DNA from: Desulfobacterales bacterium | GTDB lineage: Bacteria > Desulfobacterota > Desulfobacteria > Desulfobacterales > JARGFK01 | Direction: 5' to 3' | Assembly (NCBI GenBank): GCA_029211065.1 | Contig: JARGFK010000002.1 | Span: 39,630 to 103,629 of the forward strand | Length of the DNA: 64,000 nt | Part shown: one piece after another, positions 36,314 to 47,100 of the stretch | How the letters are laid out: every line of letters begins with the position of its first letter | How positions within the stretch are numbered: position 1 is the stretch's first letter | Translations under genes and position numbers: made by a program | The notes under the pieces: model-generated | Databases searched by the model: none | Told to the model about the DNA's origin: nothing | Seen by the model: only the letters and a program-made list of their open reading frames with translations

Positions 36314-38803
36314 ATGCGTTTCAGGTCTTTTTTCTGTGTCTTTCTGACGATACTCCTGGCATCCTGCATGACGGCGACCCCCAATCTCCATGTCGTCGTC
36401 GGCGAAACGCGTATGAGCCTGACGCAATCGGCACCTATTGCAAGAGGAGCGGATATTTCTCCAGACGGAAAATATCTGTTGACCGGAGGAATGGACGGTT
36501 TCACATATTGGGATATTTCGAGAGGCGTGCTGATCAGCAGGTACTCGGCGAAGCTTCCCCAAATCATGGGCACCTTGCTGACAACGGGTCTGATTCCCGT
36601 CGCCTTTGCTTCAGGCGGCCGGCACGCCTTGTCCGGCGGGGAAGAGCTAAACTTGTGGGATCTGTCATCGGGCAGACTCATCAGGAAAATAGGGAACGAC
36701 CCTGCGGAAAGCATCGGTGTGTCGGCGGACGGGAAAAGGGTATTGATATGCGATCCAGCGGAATTCACCTTCCGTGAGGACAAGATGGTCCTTTATGACG
36801 CACGGAGCGGCGCCAAGATAGCCGAATGGAATGCCGGGCATGGCGGCGGCATCATCGCGCTTTCACCCGACGGGAACTATGCGATGTCCACAGGGGGCGG
36901 CGGCCGCAAAGCGGTGGAAGCCGACAGGGGAACCATAAGTCTGTGGGATGTATCCAGGGGGGCGCTTGTCCGCACCTTTGCGGGCACAGGAGCAAATAAG
37001 GGTTTGGGACATGCCGTCCTGGCAATGGCTTTCTCAGCGAATGGAAAATACGCACTTTCGGGAGGGACAGACGGATCGGTACGGCTTTGGGATATCGCTT
37101 CCGGAGTGGAATTGAAAACCATACAGGGCCACGCCGGGAGCGTGGGAACCAAGGCGGTGGCCTTTTCTCCCGACGGCAGGTGGATTCATTCCGTCGGCGG
37201 ATCGGACGGTCTTGCCAAGCTGTGGGATATCTCTTCCGGATCACTGTTCAGGGCATTCAAGGTTTCCGACGACCGCTTTGTCGATATCAGACGATTCGGC
37301 GGGATCGTCAACGGCTGGGTCTCCTTCACACCGGACAGCAAGCGGATCATTTTCATGGGATCGGACGCCTCGTTCAGGATCTTCGACGTCACGACGGGCG
37401 ACGAAATCGCCACGCTGGTTTTGTTTGACGACGGCGAATGGCTGGTGGTTGCACCGGAAGGCTATTACAACGCCTCATCGAAAGGTGCGCAATACCTGAA
37501 GGTCAACTATGAGGGGAGAGATTACAGCGTAGACCAGTTCTACGACGTTTTCTATCGCCCGGATATTGTGGCGGCAAAATTGAGGGGAGATGACATAAAA
37601 GACCTGATCACGATCACGATGAAGGACGCCGCCAAAAGCCCGCCGCCGGTGGTTGACATCAGCCCGGTCTCGGTATCTGCCGCATCTCCGACGGCCAAGG
37701 TCTGTTACCAGATCAACAGCACGGGCGGCGGCATCGGCGAAGTCAGATTGTTCCATAACGGCAAGCTGATTGAATCGGACGGCTATTATAAGGACATCGT
37801 CCGGACAACCTCTGAAAAAACGCAGTTGGCGACCCTCAACAGCCGGGCGATCTATGCGGATATGCGCAGCATCAAAATAAACGAAAAGGTCGACATCGGC
37901 CCGGTATCGGCAGGATCAAAAGGAGAGGTGTTCAAAGACTGCAGGGAAATCGAGGCTGTTTCAGGAGAAAACGAGATCAGCGTAACCGCCTTTAACAGGG
38001 AAAACACGGTCCAGGGATATATGAAGACGGCAAAATTCAATGCCCGGATAGCGGGAGAAGAACCCCGTCTGTATATCCTCACCATCGGCATCGACCGCTA
38101 CAAAGACGATACCATCAACCTCAAGTATGCCGTAAAAGATTCAAATGACATTGAAGAAAGGCTTGTCAAACAAGCAGAGACCCTTTACCCCTCCCGGAAC
38201 ATCCACCGCACCGTTCTCGCCAATGCCGATGCGACCCGGTCAAACATAACGGACACGATCGGCAGCCTTTCAAAACAGATAAGGCCCAATGACAGTTTTA
38301 TTTTCTTTGCAGCCGGCCATGGCATCCTTCTTCAGAACCAGTACTACATGCTCACCCACGACTACGACGGCATGATAAGGCCGGACGCCATGCTCAGTTC
38401 GAACGAGATCGTCGAGATGTCAAAGAAGATTAAATCCCTCTCTCAGCTGCTAATCTTCGATACCTGCCATGCGGGCGGGATCGACTATATCGTCAGCGGG
38501 TTGTATGATGCGCGGATGTCGGTTCTTGCCAAAAAGATGGGGCTGCACCTGTATGCATCTGCGAATTCAAAAGAGGCGGCCCTGGACGGTTACCGGGGCA
38601 ACGGGCTTTTCACCCACACGCTGCTGGACGGCCTGAGTAACAAGCAGGCGGCGGACCGCAACCAGGACGGGGCGGTCAGTCTGACAGAACTTGGCGTATA
38701 CTCGAAACAGGCCACAACAGACATATCAAAAACAATCGGGCACCCGCAGACGCCCCTGATCATCAATTTCGGAAAGGATTCCCCTGTCTACCGACTGAAG
38801 TGA
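36314..38803 (+). CDS. Exported WD40 repeat-caspase family lipoprotein
   Basis: An 829-residue lipoprotein. The signal ends LLASC with Cys18. Residues about 40-370 form a WD40-type propeller (for example AVAFSPDGRWIHSVGGSDGLAKLWDISSG), followed by a linker of beta-rich segments to about 570. The C-terminal caspase-like (C14) domain starts LYILTIGIDRYKD and has His669 in FAAGHG and Cys718 in IFDTCHAGG, the expected dyad. A DRNQDGAVSLTE stretch at 781-792 fits an EF-hand calcium loop. AGGAGG precedes the ATG. It should sit in the envelope and probably cuts after basic or acidic residues in a partner-dependent way. The TPR-CHAT gene converges on it with 72 bp between the stops. Confidence 0.9.
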   Translation: MRFRSFFCVFLTILLASCMTATPNLHVVVGETRMSLTQSAPIARGADISPDGKYLLTGGMDGFTYWDISRGVLISRYSAKLPQIMGTLLTTGLIPVAFASGGRHALSGGEELNLWDLSSGRLIRKIGNDPAESIGVSADGKRVLICDPAEFTFREDKMVLYDARSGAKIAEWNAGHGGGIIALSPDGNYAMSTGGGGRKAVEADRGTISLWDVSRGALVRTFAGTGANKGLGHAVLAMAFSANGKYALSGGTDGSVRLWDIASGVELKTIQGHAGSVGTKAVAFSPDGRWIHSVGGSDGLAKLWDISSGSLFRAFKVSDDRFVDIRRFGGIVNGWVSFTPDSKRIIFMGSDASFRIFDVTTGDEIATLVLFDDGEWLVVAPEGYYNASSKGAQYLKVNYEGRDYSVDQFYDVFYRPDIVAAKLRGDDIKDLITITMKDAAKSPPPVVDISPVSVSAASPTAKVCYQINSTGGGIGEVRLFHNGKLIESDGYYKDIVRTTSEKTQLATLNSRAIYADMRSIKINEKVDIGPVSAGSKGEVFKDCREIEAVSGENEISVTAFNRENTVQGYMKTAKFNARIAGEEPRLYILTIGIDRYKDDTINLKYAVKDSNDIEERLVKQAETLYPSRNIHRTVLANADATRSNITDTIGSLSKQIRPNDSFIFFAAGHGILLQNQYYMLTHDYDGMIRPDAMLSSNEIVEMSKKIKSLSQLLIFDTCHAGGIDYIVSGLYDARMSVLAKKMGLHLYASANSKEAALDGYRGNGLFTHTLLDGLSNKQAADRNQDGAVSLTELGVYSKQATTDISKTIGHPQTPLIINFGKDSPVYRLK

Positions 38804-38875
38804 TCCGGCCGTCCTCAAGAATTTAAAACTCGATATGTCCCCTATACACATATACAAGGCGGTCGCAGTTTGCGA

Positions 38876-41800
38876 TCAATCCTCCCCGTGCATGACAAAG
38901 ACGGCCCAGTAAAACGGATTCGGGTATTTGGCTTTCATGTCCCTGCGGGCCAGCCGGAGGGCGTTTGACAGGTCCTTTTCCACCTTGAGATAATCATAGT
39001 AGCGCGTCATGTATTCGACCGCTTCCACTGACGCCAGGTTCCAGAGGCTGACGACCACGCTCCGTGCGCCTGCGTGGATGAAGGCCCGTGCCAGGCTACC
39101 CACCCCTTCGCCTTCCATGACTTTGCCTTTTCCGGTGACGCAGGCTGAAAGCACCACCTGGTCCGCGTCAAGATCGAGGTCGAGCACCTCCGACAGGGTC
39201 AGGAACCCGTCGTCATTGCCTTGGTTTTCAACCTGGCCGAGCAGGAGAAACGGCTCACGGATACCCTGTACCTTCCCGGGAAGGTCGGCATGGGTGGCAA
39301 AGTGAAGCGTCCGGTACTCGCGCAGGGGTGCTTTCCGCAGCCGGGTCTCGCTGGCGTTAATGCCCAGGAGCACATCCGGCGTTCCCACGGAAACACCCAG
39401 GATAGCGGCAATCGCCCTGACTTCGTCCTCGGTTTCTGGAAGTGGCGGGAAATAGACGGATTGCCACTCGTCTCGGTCCGAGTCGTCCCGGGGCACAACC
39501 GTCACCCCTCTGAAGCCGTAGCGGGGGTCGTCACCGGCCGGTGAAGGGGTTGTCGGGCTGCCGGACAGGCGGGCGACATAGCGGGGATCGTCCTTGGAGT
39601 ATATGGGGTTTCCAAGGGCAAAGAGCGGTCGGTCCGACCGGGGCGCCGGGAGCATCCGCGACAGTCCCAGGATGGTGGCCGACTGGGTGTAGGTAAAGTT
39701 CCAGCGGTCGGATGCGTATACTGTCGGGGCGCCTTCAGTGGCCACCAGCACCTCGAAGGGGAGCAGTCCGAGAATACCGTCGGGCACAATGATGACTTTG
39801 GTGTTGTCGGCCACCGGGGCCAGGGCTTTTGAAAGGAGAAGGTCGTAGAGTTCCCGGGCGCTGGGGGGCGAAAACCCCGCGCCCGAATTTTCAGATATGG
39901 ATTCCACCAGACGCTTTACCTTTGCCTCCAGCGCCTCGCGCCCCTCGGGAATCCGGATGATCCGGGAAATAGCGCCCTTTTCGACCACAAAGACATAACA
40001 GGCCGTTTCCCCCAGGGCGTATTCCAGAAGCACCTCATCCGGCTTGAGGGACAAGCTTTCCGGGGCCATGGCACGGGGGTAGTACAGGGCGGCATACAGC
40101 GGCGCGTCTTTTCTCAATTTGGCCACGAGGGAAGACAGTTGGGACGTGAGCCGCGCCTTTTCCCGGACCATCTCGTCAAGGGCCGCACCCCCCTGCCGGT
40201 AGACGGCTTCCCAGCGCTTTTCCAGTTCGTCGAGCCGGGAAAGCAGGGCCGCTTCCTTTTCCTTCAGGTGGTCCGTCAGCCGCGCGCCGCCCTGCTTTTT
40301 CGATGACGACGCCAGGGCTTCAAGGAGCGTCCGGGCCCTGGTGGCCTCGGCAAAATAGAAGGCCGCAGCAGCCGCATCCCGGCCAAAGGCTGAAAAGCGG
40401 GAATCGACGGCTTTGCCGGCGATGGCCTGTTCAGTCAGGGATTCGATGAGCGCCCTGTATGCGCGGGCCCGGCCGCCGGCACTGCCTCCGCCGAGAAAAC
40501 CGCCCTTTTCACCGGCGGTCTGGCGCATCTCCTCGATGATGAGGACCGAGCTGAGCAGTTCGGCGGAGGCATCGGCGTATCGCTTTTCTCCCTTGTATAA
40601 CCGGCCGAGCTGGCTGTGGTAGTCGATGCGGTAGGCATCGCGCTGGCGGGCATCGGGCAGCGGCATTTCCATCAGGTAAGCGCGGGCTTCGGCAAACCGG
40701 CCGGTGGCAATGCAGGTTTCCACCAGGCCCGAATAGTTGAGGCGGATCCCCTGGATTTTGGGCTGGAGCGCCTTTCTTTCCAGAAACGTCGCCTCGGCTT
40801 CCTGGTATCGCTTCTGGAAGAGGTAGACCGCACCGATGTTGTCCAGAATGCGGGCAACCTCGTGGGGGTTGCCGAGCTGTTTTCGAATCTTCATGGCCTC
40901 GCCCAGGTATTTGAGGGCGCTGTCGTAGCGGCCGGTGTGGTAGTAGTTCGTGCCGATGTTGTTGAGGTTCACGGCGGTTTCGGCCGGCCGCTGCCGGGCC
41001 CGGTTGATGGCCAGGGCCTCCTTGAAATAGGGGAGGGCCTTGTGGTCCAGGCCGATGGCGGCATAGAGGTTGCCGATATTGTTGAGGGTGACGGCGATCT
41101 CCGACTCCCGGGAAAGCTCCCGGTTGATTTTAAGGGCATCCTGGTAGGTGGCCAGGGCTGTTTCATACCGGCCGAGGTCGAAATAAAGCGTGCCCAAGTT
41201 GTTCAGGGCGGTCGCAGCCCGGCCCGGCAGCTTGCGGCTGCGGGCCAGATCGAGGGCTTCGCGGTAATAATCAAGCGCCTTATCGTACTTGTAAAGATCG
41301 TTGTAGGCATACCCGAGACTGGTGAGGCCTGCGGCAAGATCGTCGAAACGGTTGAGCCTGCGGTCGATGGAAACAGCCTCTTCGTAAAGGGAGATCGCCC
41401 GCTGGTATTCACCCATACCGGCATGGGCCCTGCCCAGGTTGTGAAGGACCGACGCCGTTCCTTCGGCGCTCTTGAGTTTCCGGTTCGTTTGCAGAGAATC
41501 CTCGAGGTAGCCCATCGCCGACCGGTACTGTCCGGTGTTCACGTAGAGGGTTCCCAGTTGAAAGGCGGCCAGGGCGCCGAATTCCTCCTCGTTGATCTGC
41601 CGGAAGATTTTCAGGGCCTCCTGGAGATGGGAAAGGGCGGCGTCGTACCTGGCAAAGGTGCGGTACTCGATGGAGCCCATGTTGAGCAGGTTGATTGCCA
41701 TGTCCGGGGCGCTTTTGAGCTGCCGGTAAATTGAAAGCGAAGCCTCGTAGCTGGCAAGGGCCCGGTCGAATCGGTTGAGGCCCTCGTAGGTAAGGGCGAT

Positions 41801-42037
41801 GCTGTAGAGGGTGCTTCCGGCGCCGTCAAGATCGTTTGTGCGCCGGGAGGCTGCAAGGGCGCTTTCGTAGTAGCGCAGGGCCTGCTCGTAGCGGCCATTC
41901 TCGTATTCGGCCTGGCCCTGGTCCCACAGTTTTTCCGCCTCCGATTTGGCAGCGCTTTGCGCTGAAGGCGCCGGCAGCAATAAAAGAAAAAAAGCGAAAC
42001 AAAGCGTAAATGCCGCTTGTCGAAAGGTCAAAGACAT
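38876..42037 (-). CDS. Exported TPR-CHAT domain protein
   Basis: A 1,053-residue protein from the ATG at 42037, which has AGGAGG before it and encodes a signal peptide (TFRQAAFTLCFAFFLLLLPAPSAQSA). A longer frame starts 60 bp upstream without such a site. About 12 tetratricopeptide repeats cover residues 30-480 (for example KALDYYREALDLARSRKLPGRAATALNNLG). A coiled-coil part follows, and the C-terminal CHAT protease domain has His916 (FATHAD) and Cys966 (VLSACVTG). CHAT is a caspase relative in clan CD. Its location in the periplasm or outside the cell is inferred from the signal. It converges on a second clan-CD protease gene. Confidence 0.92.
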   Translation of the reverse strand: MSLTFRQAAFTLCFAFFLLLLPAPSAQSAAKSEAEKLWDQGQAEYENGRYEQALRYYESALAASRRTNDLDGAGSTLYSIALTYEGLNRFDRALASYEASLSIYRQLKSAPDMAINLLNMGSIEYRTFARYDAALSHLQEALKIFRQINEEEFGALAAFQLGTLYVNTGQYRSAMGYLEDSLQTNRKLKSAEGTASVLHNLGRAHAGMGEYQRAISLYEEAVSIDRRLNRFDDLAAGLTSLGYAYNDLYKYDKALDYYREALDLARSRKLPGRAATALNNLGTLYFDLGRYETALATYQDALKINRELSRESEIAVTLNNIGNLYAAIGLDHKALPYFKEALAINRARQRPAETAVNLNNIGTNYYHTGRYDSALKYLGEAMKIRKQLGNPHEVARILDNIGAVYLFQKRYQEAEATFLERKALQPKIQGIRLNYSGLVETCIATGRFAEARAYLMEMPLPDARQRDAYRIDYHSQLGRLYKGEKRYADASAELLSSVLIIEEMRQTAGEKGGFLGGGSAGGRARAYRALIESLTEQAIAGKAVDSRFSAFGRDAAAAAFYFAEATRARTLLEALASSSKKQGGARLTDHLKEKEAALLSRLDELEKRWEAVYRQGGAALDEMVREKARLTSQLSSLVAKLRKDAPLYAALYYPRAMAPESLSLKPDEVLLEYALGETACYVFVVEKGAISRIIRIPEGREALEAKVKRLVESISENSGAGFSPPSARELYDLLLSKALAPVADNTKVIIVPDGILGLLPFEVLVATEGAPTVYASDRWNFTYTQSATILGLSRMLPAPRSDRPLFALGNPIYSKDDPRYVARLSGSPTTPSPAGDDPRYGFRGVTVVPRDDSDRDEWQSVYFPPLPETEDEVRAIAAILGVSVGTPDVLLGINASETRLRKAPLREYRTLHFATHADLPGKVQGIREPFLLLGQVENQGNDDGFLTLSEVLDLDLDADQVVLSACVTGKGKVMEGEGVGSLARAFIHAGARSVVVSLWNLASVEAVEYMTRYYDYLKVEKDLSNALRLARRDMKAKYPNPFYWAVFVMHGED

Positions 42038-42185
42038 ATATCCTCCTGCTATAAAGACGGGGTTGGAAAAAATGACGCTGATGATACACCCCACCATTTT
42101 AAAAGGAAACAGGAAAAAATGGCCACGGGGGTAGTTCGGTGGATTTGGCCTGGAACAAGCAGGTCATCAAGGTTGAAAAAAATGC

Positions 42186-42234
42186 TTGACAAAGCATAGG
42201 TTAATTAATATTTAGTTTGACTAAACATTAATTA
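42186..42234 (+). promoter_or_regulatory. Promoter and long palindromic MarR operator
   Basis: TTGACA at 42186-42191 and TATTTA at 42209-42214 with a 17-bp spacer form a likely promoter. A near-perfect palindrome covers the -10: TAATTAATATTTAGT (42202-42216), TTG, and ACTAAACATTAATTA (42220-42234), with one mismatch in the 15-bp arms. It should be the operator of the MarR regulator encoded 60 bp downstream. Confidence 0.8.
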
Positions 42235-42293
42235 GACTAATTATTAAGCGATTTACGTATTTGACTTTGTTTCTTTTGGCGGAGAAGACGGCA

Positions 42294-42758
42294 ATGAAAA
42301 ATGACGAAATATGGCAACAGGCCCGCTATATTTTCACCACCGGCAAACTCATACACGACCGTATCGACCGGATAATTTCTTCGCACCTGGTAACCTGCGA
42401 GGGCGCTAAAACGTTTAAGGATCTGTCCCTGGTTCAGCTCCATGTGGTCATGAATATCCGCAACCAGGGCGCCATGAGCATCTCAGATATCGCGCGGCAG
42501 ATGGGGGTTTCCCCGCCGTCGGCCTCGGTGATGGTGGACCGGCTGGTGGACAAAGGGATTCTGGTCCGCCGGCAGAGCACCGAGGATCGGCGCAAAGTCG
42601 TTGTACAGATTTCGCCGGAAACAACCAAAACCAGCAGCGAAATTGAAAACACCATTCTGGCATTTTTTGTCGGCATGGTGGAAAAAATCGGTCCTGAAAC
42701 CACCCGCAAATGGTGCCAAGTTCTCGAAAAAATAATAACGGTGTTGGAATCGGAGTAA
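42294..42758 (+). CDS. MarR family transcriptional regulator
   Basis: A 154-residue winged-helix regulator of the MarR family. The DNA-binding part is SISDIARQMGVSPPSASVMVDRLVDKGILVRRQSTEDRRKVVVQISPE, with the wing Arg-Arg-Lys typical of the family. The ATG at 42294 is preferred because GGAGAAG lies upstream, over a frame start 33 bp earlier. It is the first gene of the efflux operon and is preceded by a long palindrome, so it probably represses itself and the pump genes and responds to a pump substrate. That ligand is unknown. Confidence 0.93.
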   Translation: MKNDEIWQQARYIFTTGKLIHDRIDRIISSHLVTCEGAKTFKDLSLVQLHVVMNIRNQGAMSISDIARQMGVSPPSASVMVDRLVDKGILVRRQSTEDRRKVVVQISPETTKTSSEIENTILAFFVGMVEKIGPETTRKWCQVLEKIITVLESE

Positions 42759-42771
42759 GGGGTTAACAAAA

Positions 42772-44130
42772 ATGACGCTAAATAATCACCAAAAGACCAA
42801 GCGACCGGTACTGAATATTTTTTTCCGGATTTTCATTTGTATCATCATCCTGGGCTTCGGTTTGTTCGGCATGTCCAAACTGGCGGGTTTAAAAAAACCA
42901 CCGGCTGAAAAGGTCGTCAAGGAGCGCATGGTTCGGGTGGAAGTTATGACCGTACAGTCCCAGGACACCCCGGTTTTTATCACCGGATTTGGCGAAGCCC
43001 GGGCCCAGAAAGAAGTGATGATCGCCCCCGAGGTATCCGGCCGGGTTGTGGAAATTCACCCCCGGCTGGACGTGGGCGAAACGATTCCCGGAGGCGAGAC
43101 GCTTTTTAAGATCGATGATACCAACTATCAGGCGGCACTTGCGGAAGCCCAGGCCGCAGTAAATCAGTTTCAAAACGTCATCGCCAGGCTCGAAAAGCAA
43201 TTTGCCCTCGACCGTGATCGGCTGAAAACCCTCCAGCGCAACCGGGATCTGGCCGGGGCCGAGTTCGAACGGCTGCGTAAACTGTTTGCCGACGACAACG
43301 TCGGCACCCGCACCGGGGTTGAAAATGCCGAAAAAGGGTTTAACATAGCCACCGACGGGGTGGACCAGATGAATCAGGCCCTGGCGCTTTACCCGATTCA
43401 GATCAAAGAAGCCCAAAGCAGCCTGGCTTCGGCCCAGGCGCGCCTGTCGCTGGCCAGGGCCAATCTCGAACGCTGCCGGGTCCGGGCGCCCTTTAACGGC
43501 CGGGTCAAGTTCGTCGGGCTGGAAAAAGGCCAGTTCGTATCCCCGGGCCAGCATGTTCTGACCCTGGCGGATGATTCCGCCCTTGAAATTCAGATTTCCC
43601 TGGACAGTCTGGACGCCCGCAAATGGCTTCAGTTTACAAACAGCAGTCCGTCGCAAAACACGGCCTGGTTCTCTGCGCTCAAACCGGTTTCATGCCGGAT
43701 CCGCTGGACCGAAGACAAAGCAGGACATTTCTGGAAAGGGACCCTGCACCGGGTGGTCAAGTTCGAGCAAAAGACCCGCACCCTGACCGTTGCCGTGCGG
43801 GTCAGCGGCCGGGATGTGATTTCAAACACCGACGGCCGGCTGCCCCTTGTTGACGGCATGTTCTGTACGGTGAGTATTCCGGGCCGGACCCTTGAGAATG
43901 TTTTCCAGCTCCCCCGCGAGGCCGTCAGCTTTGAAAATACGGTTCACGTGGTCATCGACAGCCGCCTCAAGACCCTCCCGGTGGAGGTGGCCCGCATCGA
44001 CGGGGAAACCACATACGTCTCGGCCGGACTTAAAAACGGCGACACGGTCATCACCACCCGGCTGATCGATCCCCTGGAAAATTCTCTGATTGACATCACC
44101 CGCCACACCAAAGGAGACGGCCGCTCATGA
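42772..44130 (+). CDS. RND efflux periplasmic adaptor (HlyD/AcrA type)
   Basis: A 452-residue membrane fusion protein. One N-terminal helix (ILNIFFRIFICIIILGFGLFGM) anchors it. The biotinyl-lipoyl-like part GRVVEIHPRLDVGETIPGGETLFKIDD precedes a long coiled-coil hairpin (residues about 130-230), and the second half ARANLERCRVRAPFNGRVKFVGLEKGQFVSPGQ completes the domain. It links the RND pump with the outer-membrane channel. The gene starts 14 bp after the MarR gene and overlaps the pump gene (ATGA). Confidence 0.93.
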   Translation: MTLNNHQKTKRPVLNIFFRIFICIIILGFGLFGMSKLAGLKKPPAEKVVKERMVRVEVMTVQSQDTPVFITGFGEARAQKEVMIAPEVSGRVVEIHPRLDVGETIPGGETLFKIDDTNYQAALAEAQAAVNQFQNVIARLEKQFALDRDRLKTLQRNRDLAGAEFERLRKLFADDNVGTRTGVENAEKGFNIATDGVDQMNQALALYPIQIKEAQSSLASAQARLSLARANLERCRVRAPFNGRVKFVGLEKGQFVSPGQHVLTLADDSALEIQISLDSLDARKWLQFTNSSPSQNTAWFSALKPVSCRIRWTEDKAGHFWKGTLHRVVKFEQKTRTLTVAVRVSGRDVISNTDGRLPLVDGMFCTVSIPGRTLENVFQLPREAVSFENTVHVVIDSRLKTLPVEVARIDGETTYVSAGLKNGDTVITTRLIDPLENSLIDITRHTKGDGRS

Positions 44131-47100
44131 GACGCCTGTTTGCCCAATTTGCCCGAAATACCGTCTTTGCCAATATTGTGTTTATCCTGATTTTTCTGGG
44201 GGGCGGCATCGCGGCCATGTCCATGATCCGGGAAAATTTTCCGGAGTTTTCCCTGGAGATGCTCACCGTTTCCGTTGTCTACCCCGGGGCGGACCCGGAA
44301 GAAATTGAAGAGGGGATCAGTCAGAAAATCGAAGAAGCCGTTCAAGAGATCGAAGGGATCAAACAGTATACCACCACGTCCAAAGAGGGCGTGGGCACGG
44401 CCCTGATCGAGGTCAAGGAAAACTACCCGGTGGCGGATGTCCTGGAAGATGTTCGCACCCGGATCAACGCCATCTCCACGTTTCCAGCCGACGCTGAAAA
44501 GCCGGTGATCGACGAACTGACCATCAAGGACGCCGTGATGCTGCTGTACCTTTCCGGCGAGATGACCGAGCGCCGCATCAAGGAATGGTCCGAACGGATC
44601 AAAGATGAAATTCAGCAGTTGCCGGAAGTCTCCCAGGTCAGTATTTTCGGCTCCCGGGAATATGAAATCTCCATCGAAGTCTCTGAGGCGCAGCTGCGCA
44701 AATACGGCCTTAAATTAAGCGATGTGGCGGCCGCCGTACGCCGCAGCAACCTTAACCTGGCCGGGGGCACCATCCGCAGCAGGGGAGAAGAAATCCGCAT
44801 CCGCACGGTGGGCAGAAAATACACCGGCAAAGAGCTCGCCCGGATCGTGGTTCTGGCCCGGCCGGAAGGTGAAATCATCACCCTCGACCGGCTGGCCGTT
44901 ATTAAAGACGGCTTTACCGAAGATCCCATCGCCGCCACCATCAACGGCGAAACGTCGGTTCTCGTCATGGTCTGGAAGACCTCGGAAGAAGACTCCCTGA
45001 AAATATCCAAAGCCGTGCAGGCGTTCGTCAAGATAAAACAGCAGGTGCTTCCGGCCGGGGCCAATCTAAAGGTCCTTTACGACAACACCGAGATGCTGCG
45101 CTCGCGCATCAACCTGCTCCTGAAAAACGGCATCATCGGCCTGGGCATCGTGTTTCTGCTGTTGTGGACCTTTTTAAACGCGCGGCTTTCTTTCTGGTCC
45201 GGCATGGGGATTCCCATTTCCATTGCCGGCGCCCTGTTTATCCTGTGGGCTGCGGGCGGAACGATCAACATGGTGTCGCTGTTCGGCCTGATCATGGTCT
45301 TGGGGATCGTGGTGGACGACGCCATTGTGGTGGGTGAAGCGATTTACGTCCACCGCAAAAGCGGCAAGCCGCCCCTGCGGGCTGCCGTGGACGGCATCAG
45401 CGAGGTCGGCATGCCGGTGGTGGCGGCGGTTTTGACCACCGTTGTGGCCTTTGTTCCGCTCTTTTACGTGGGTGGGATCATGGGAAAATTCATCGCCATC
45501 CTGCCCTTGGTGGTCATCGCCTGCCTGATGATCTCGCTGCTGGAATGCCTGTTTCTGTTGCCGGCCCACCTGAGCGACCTGCCAAATCCCAACAGGAAAG
45601 AAAAACATATAAACCCCATTACGCGCCGGCTGGAAGCCCTGCACCACCTGACCGCCCGGGGCATGGAATGGTTCGTGGACAGGGTCTATAAACCCTTTCT
45701 GGGAAAAACGCTTTACTGGCGCTATATTTCATTTGCCACGGCCATTGCCATTTTACTGCTGACCGTCGGTCTTCTGCGCAGCGGACTGCTGAAGTTCGAG
45801 GTGTTCCCGGCTGTGGACGGTTTTATCATCACATCCACGGTTGAATTTCCGGACGGAACCCCGGTGGAGATCACCCAAGATGCCGTCAATAAAATAGACG
45901 CAGCGCTTTTAGGGCTGGCCCGGCGAACAGGAACCCGCTCGGGGGATCCCCTTATAAAGGATCGGCTTTCGCTGGTGGGCCAGACCCTGCAGCAGATCCC
46001 GGATACCGGCCCCCATGTCGGCTCGGTACAGGCTATTTTGCTGGAATCCGATAAGCGCGGCATCCATACCAAGGACCTGATGGTGGCGTGGGAAAAGGAG
46101 GTCGGTGCAATCCCGGGCGTGAAATCGCTGATTTTCGAGGGGATGCAGCACGGCCCTCCGGGGGCGCCCATTGAAGTCTGGCTGCAGGGGTATGATATGG
46201 ACACCATCATCCGGGCCTCGGAAGACCTTTTAGAGCGCCTGCGCAAGTTCGAAGGCGTCTTTCAGATTCGCTCCGATTATTCCCGCGGCAAAAACGAACT
46301 GCGTCTGAAACTGAAACCCGAGGCCCAAACCCTGGGCCTGACGGTGGACGACCTGGCCCGCCAGGTGTATGCGGGCTATTACGGGGACGAAGCCGTCCGC
46401 CTTCAGCGGGGGCGGGACGATGTCCGGATAAAGGTCCGTTACACAGCCGACGAACGGCGCCGGCTGTCGGATTTTGAAAAAGTATATATCCGCACGCCCG
46501 CAGGGCATGAGGTTCCCCTGCTGTCGGTGGCGGATATTTATTTTTCACCCGGCTACTCCACCATCAAACGCACCAATGGTTTGCGCCGGATAGCCGTCAG
46601 CGCCGATATCGATACCAACAATGCCAATGCCAATGAAATTTTTGAGGAGCTCAACGCCAACTACTTTCCGCAGCTCATAGACCATTTTCCAAATTTGAGC
46701 GTCGCGCAGCAGGGCGAACAGAAAAAAATGCGGGAATCGTTTGAATCCCTTTATATCGGTTTTCCCCCGGCAGTGGTGGGCATCTTCATTATCATCGCCA
46801 CCATGTTTCGCTCTTACACCCAGCCGTTTGTGATCCTGTTTACGGTTCCTTTCGGCATCATCGGCGCTGTTCTGGCGCATCCGGTTTTGGGGTTTGAGTT
46901 ATCTATTATGAGCATTTTCGGGATGGTGGCCCTGACCGGGGTCGTGGTCAACGACGCCATCGTCCTGATCGAACGGGTCAATGAAAATATGGCCGAAGGC
47001 CTGCCGTTTTTCGAGGCCATTATCCAGGGCGGCGCGCGCCGCTTCCGGGCCATCTTCCTGACGTCCCTCAGCACCATCGGCGGACTGGCGCCGTTGATCA

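Noticed and set aside
40616..41734. Rightward open frame of 372 codons opposite the TPR part of the CHAT gene
   Set aside because: It arises from the repetitive GC-rich TPR coding on the other strand and has no start site or family sequence.
36314..42037. Type III-E CRISPR (Craspase) or gasdermin defence system
   Set aside because: No cas gene, CRISPR array or gasdermin-like gene is nearby, and both proteases carry export signals.
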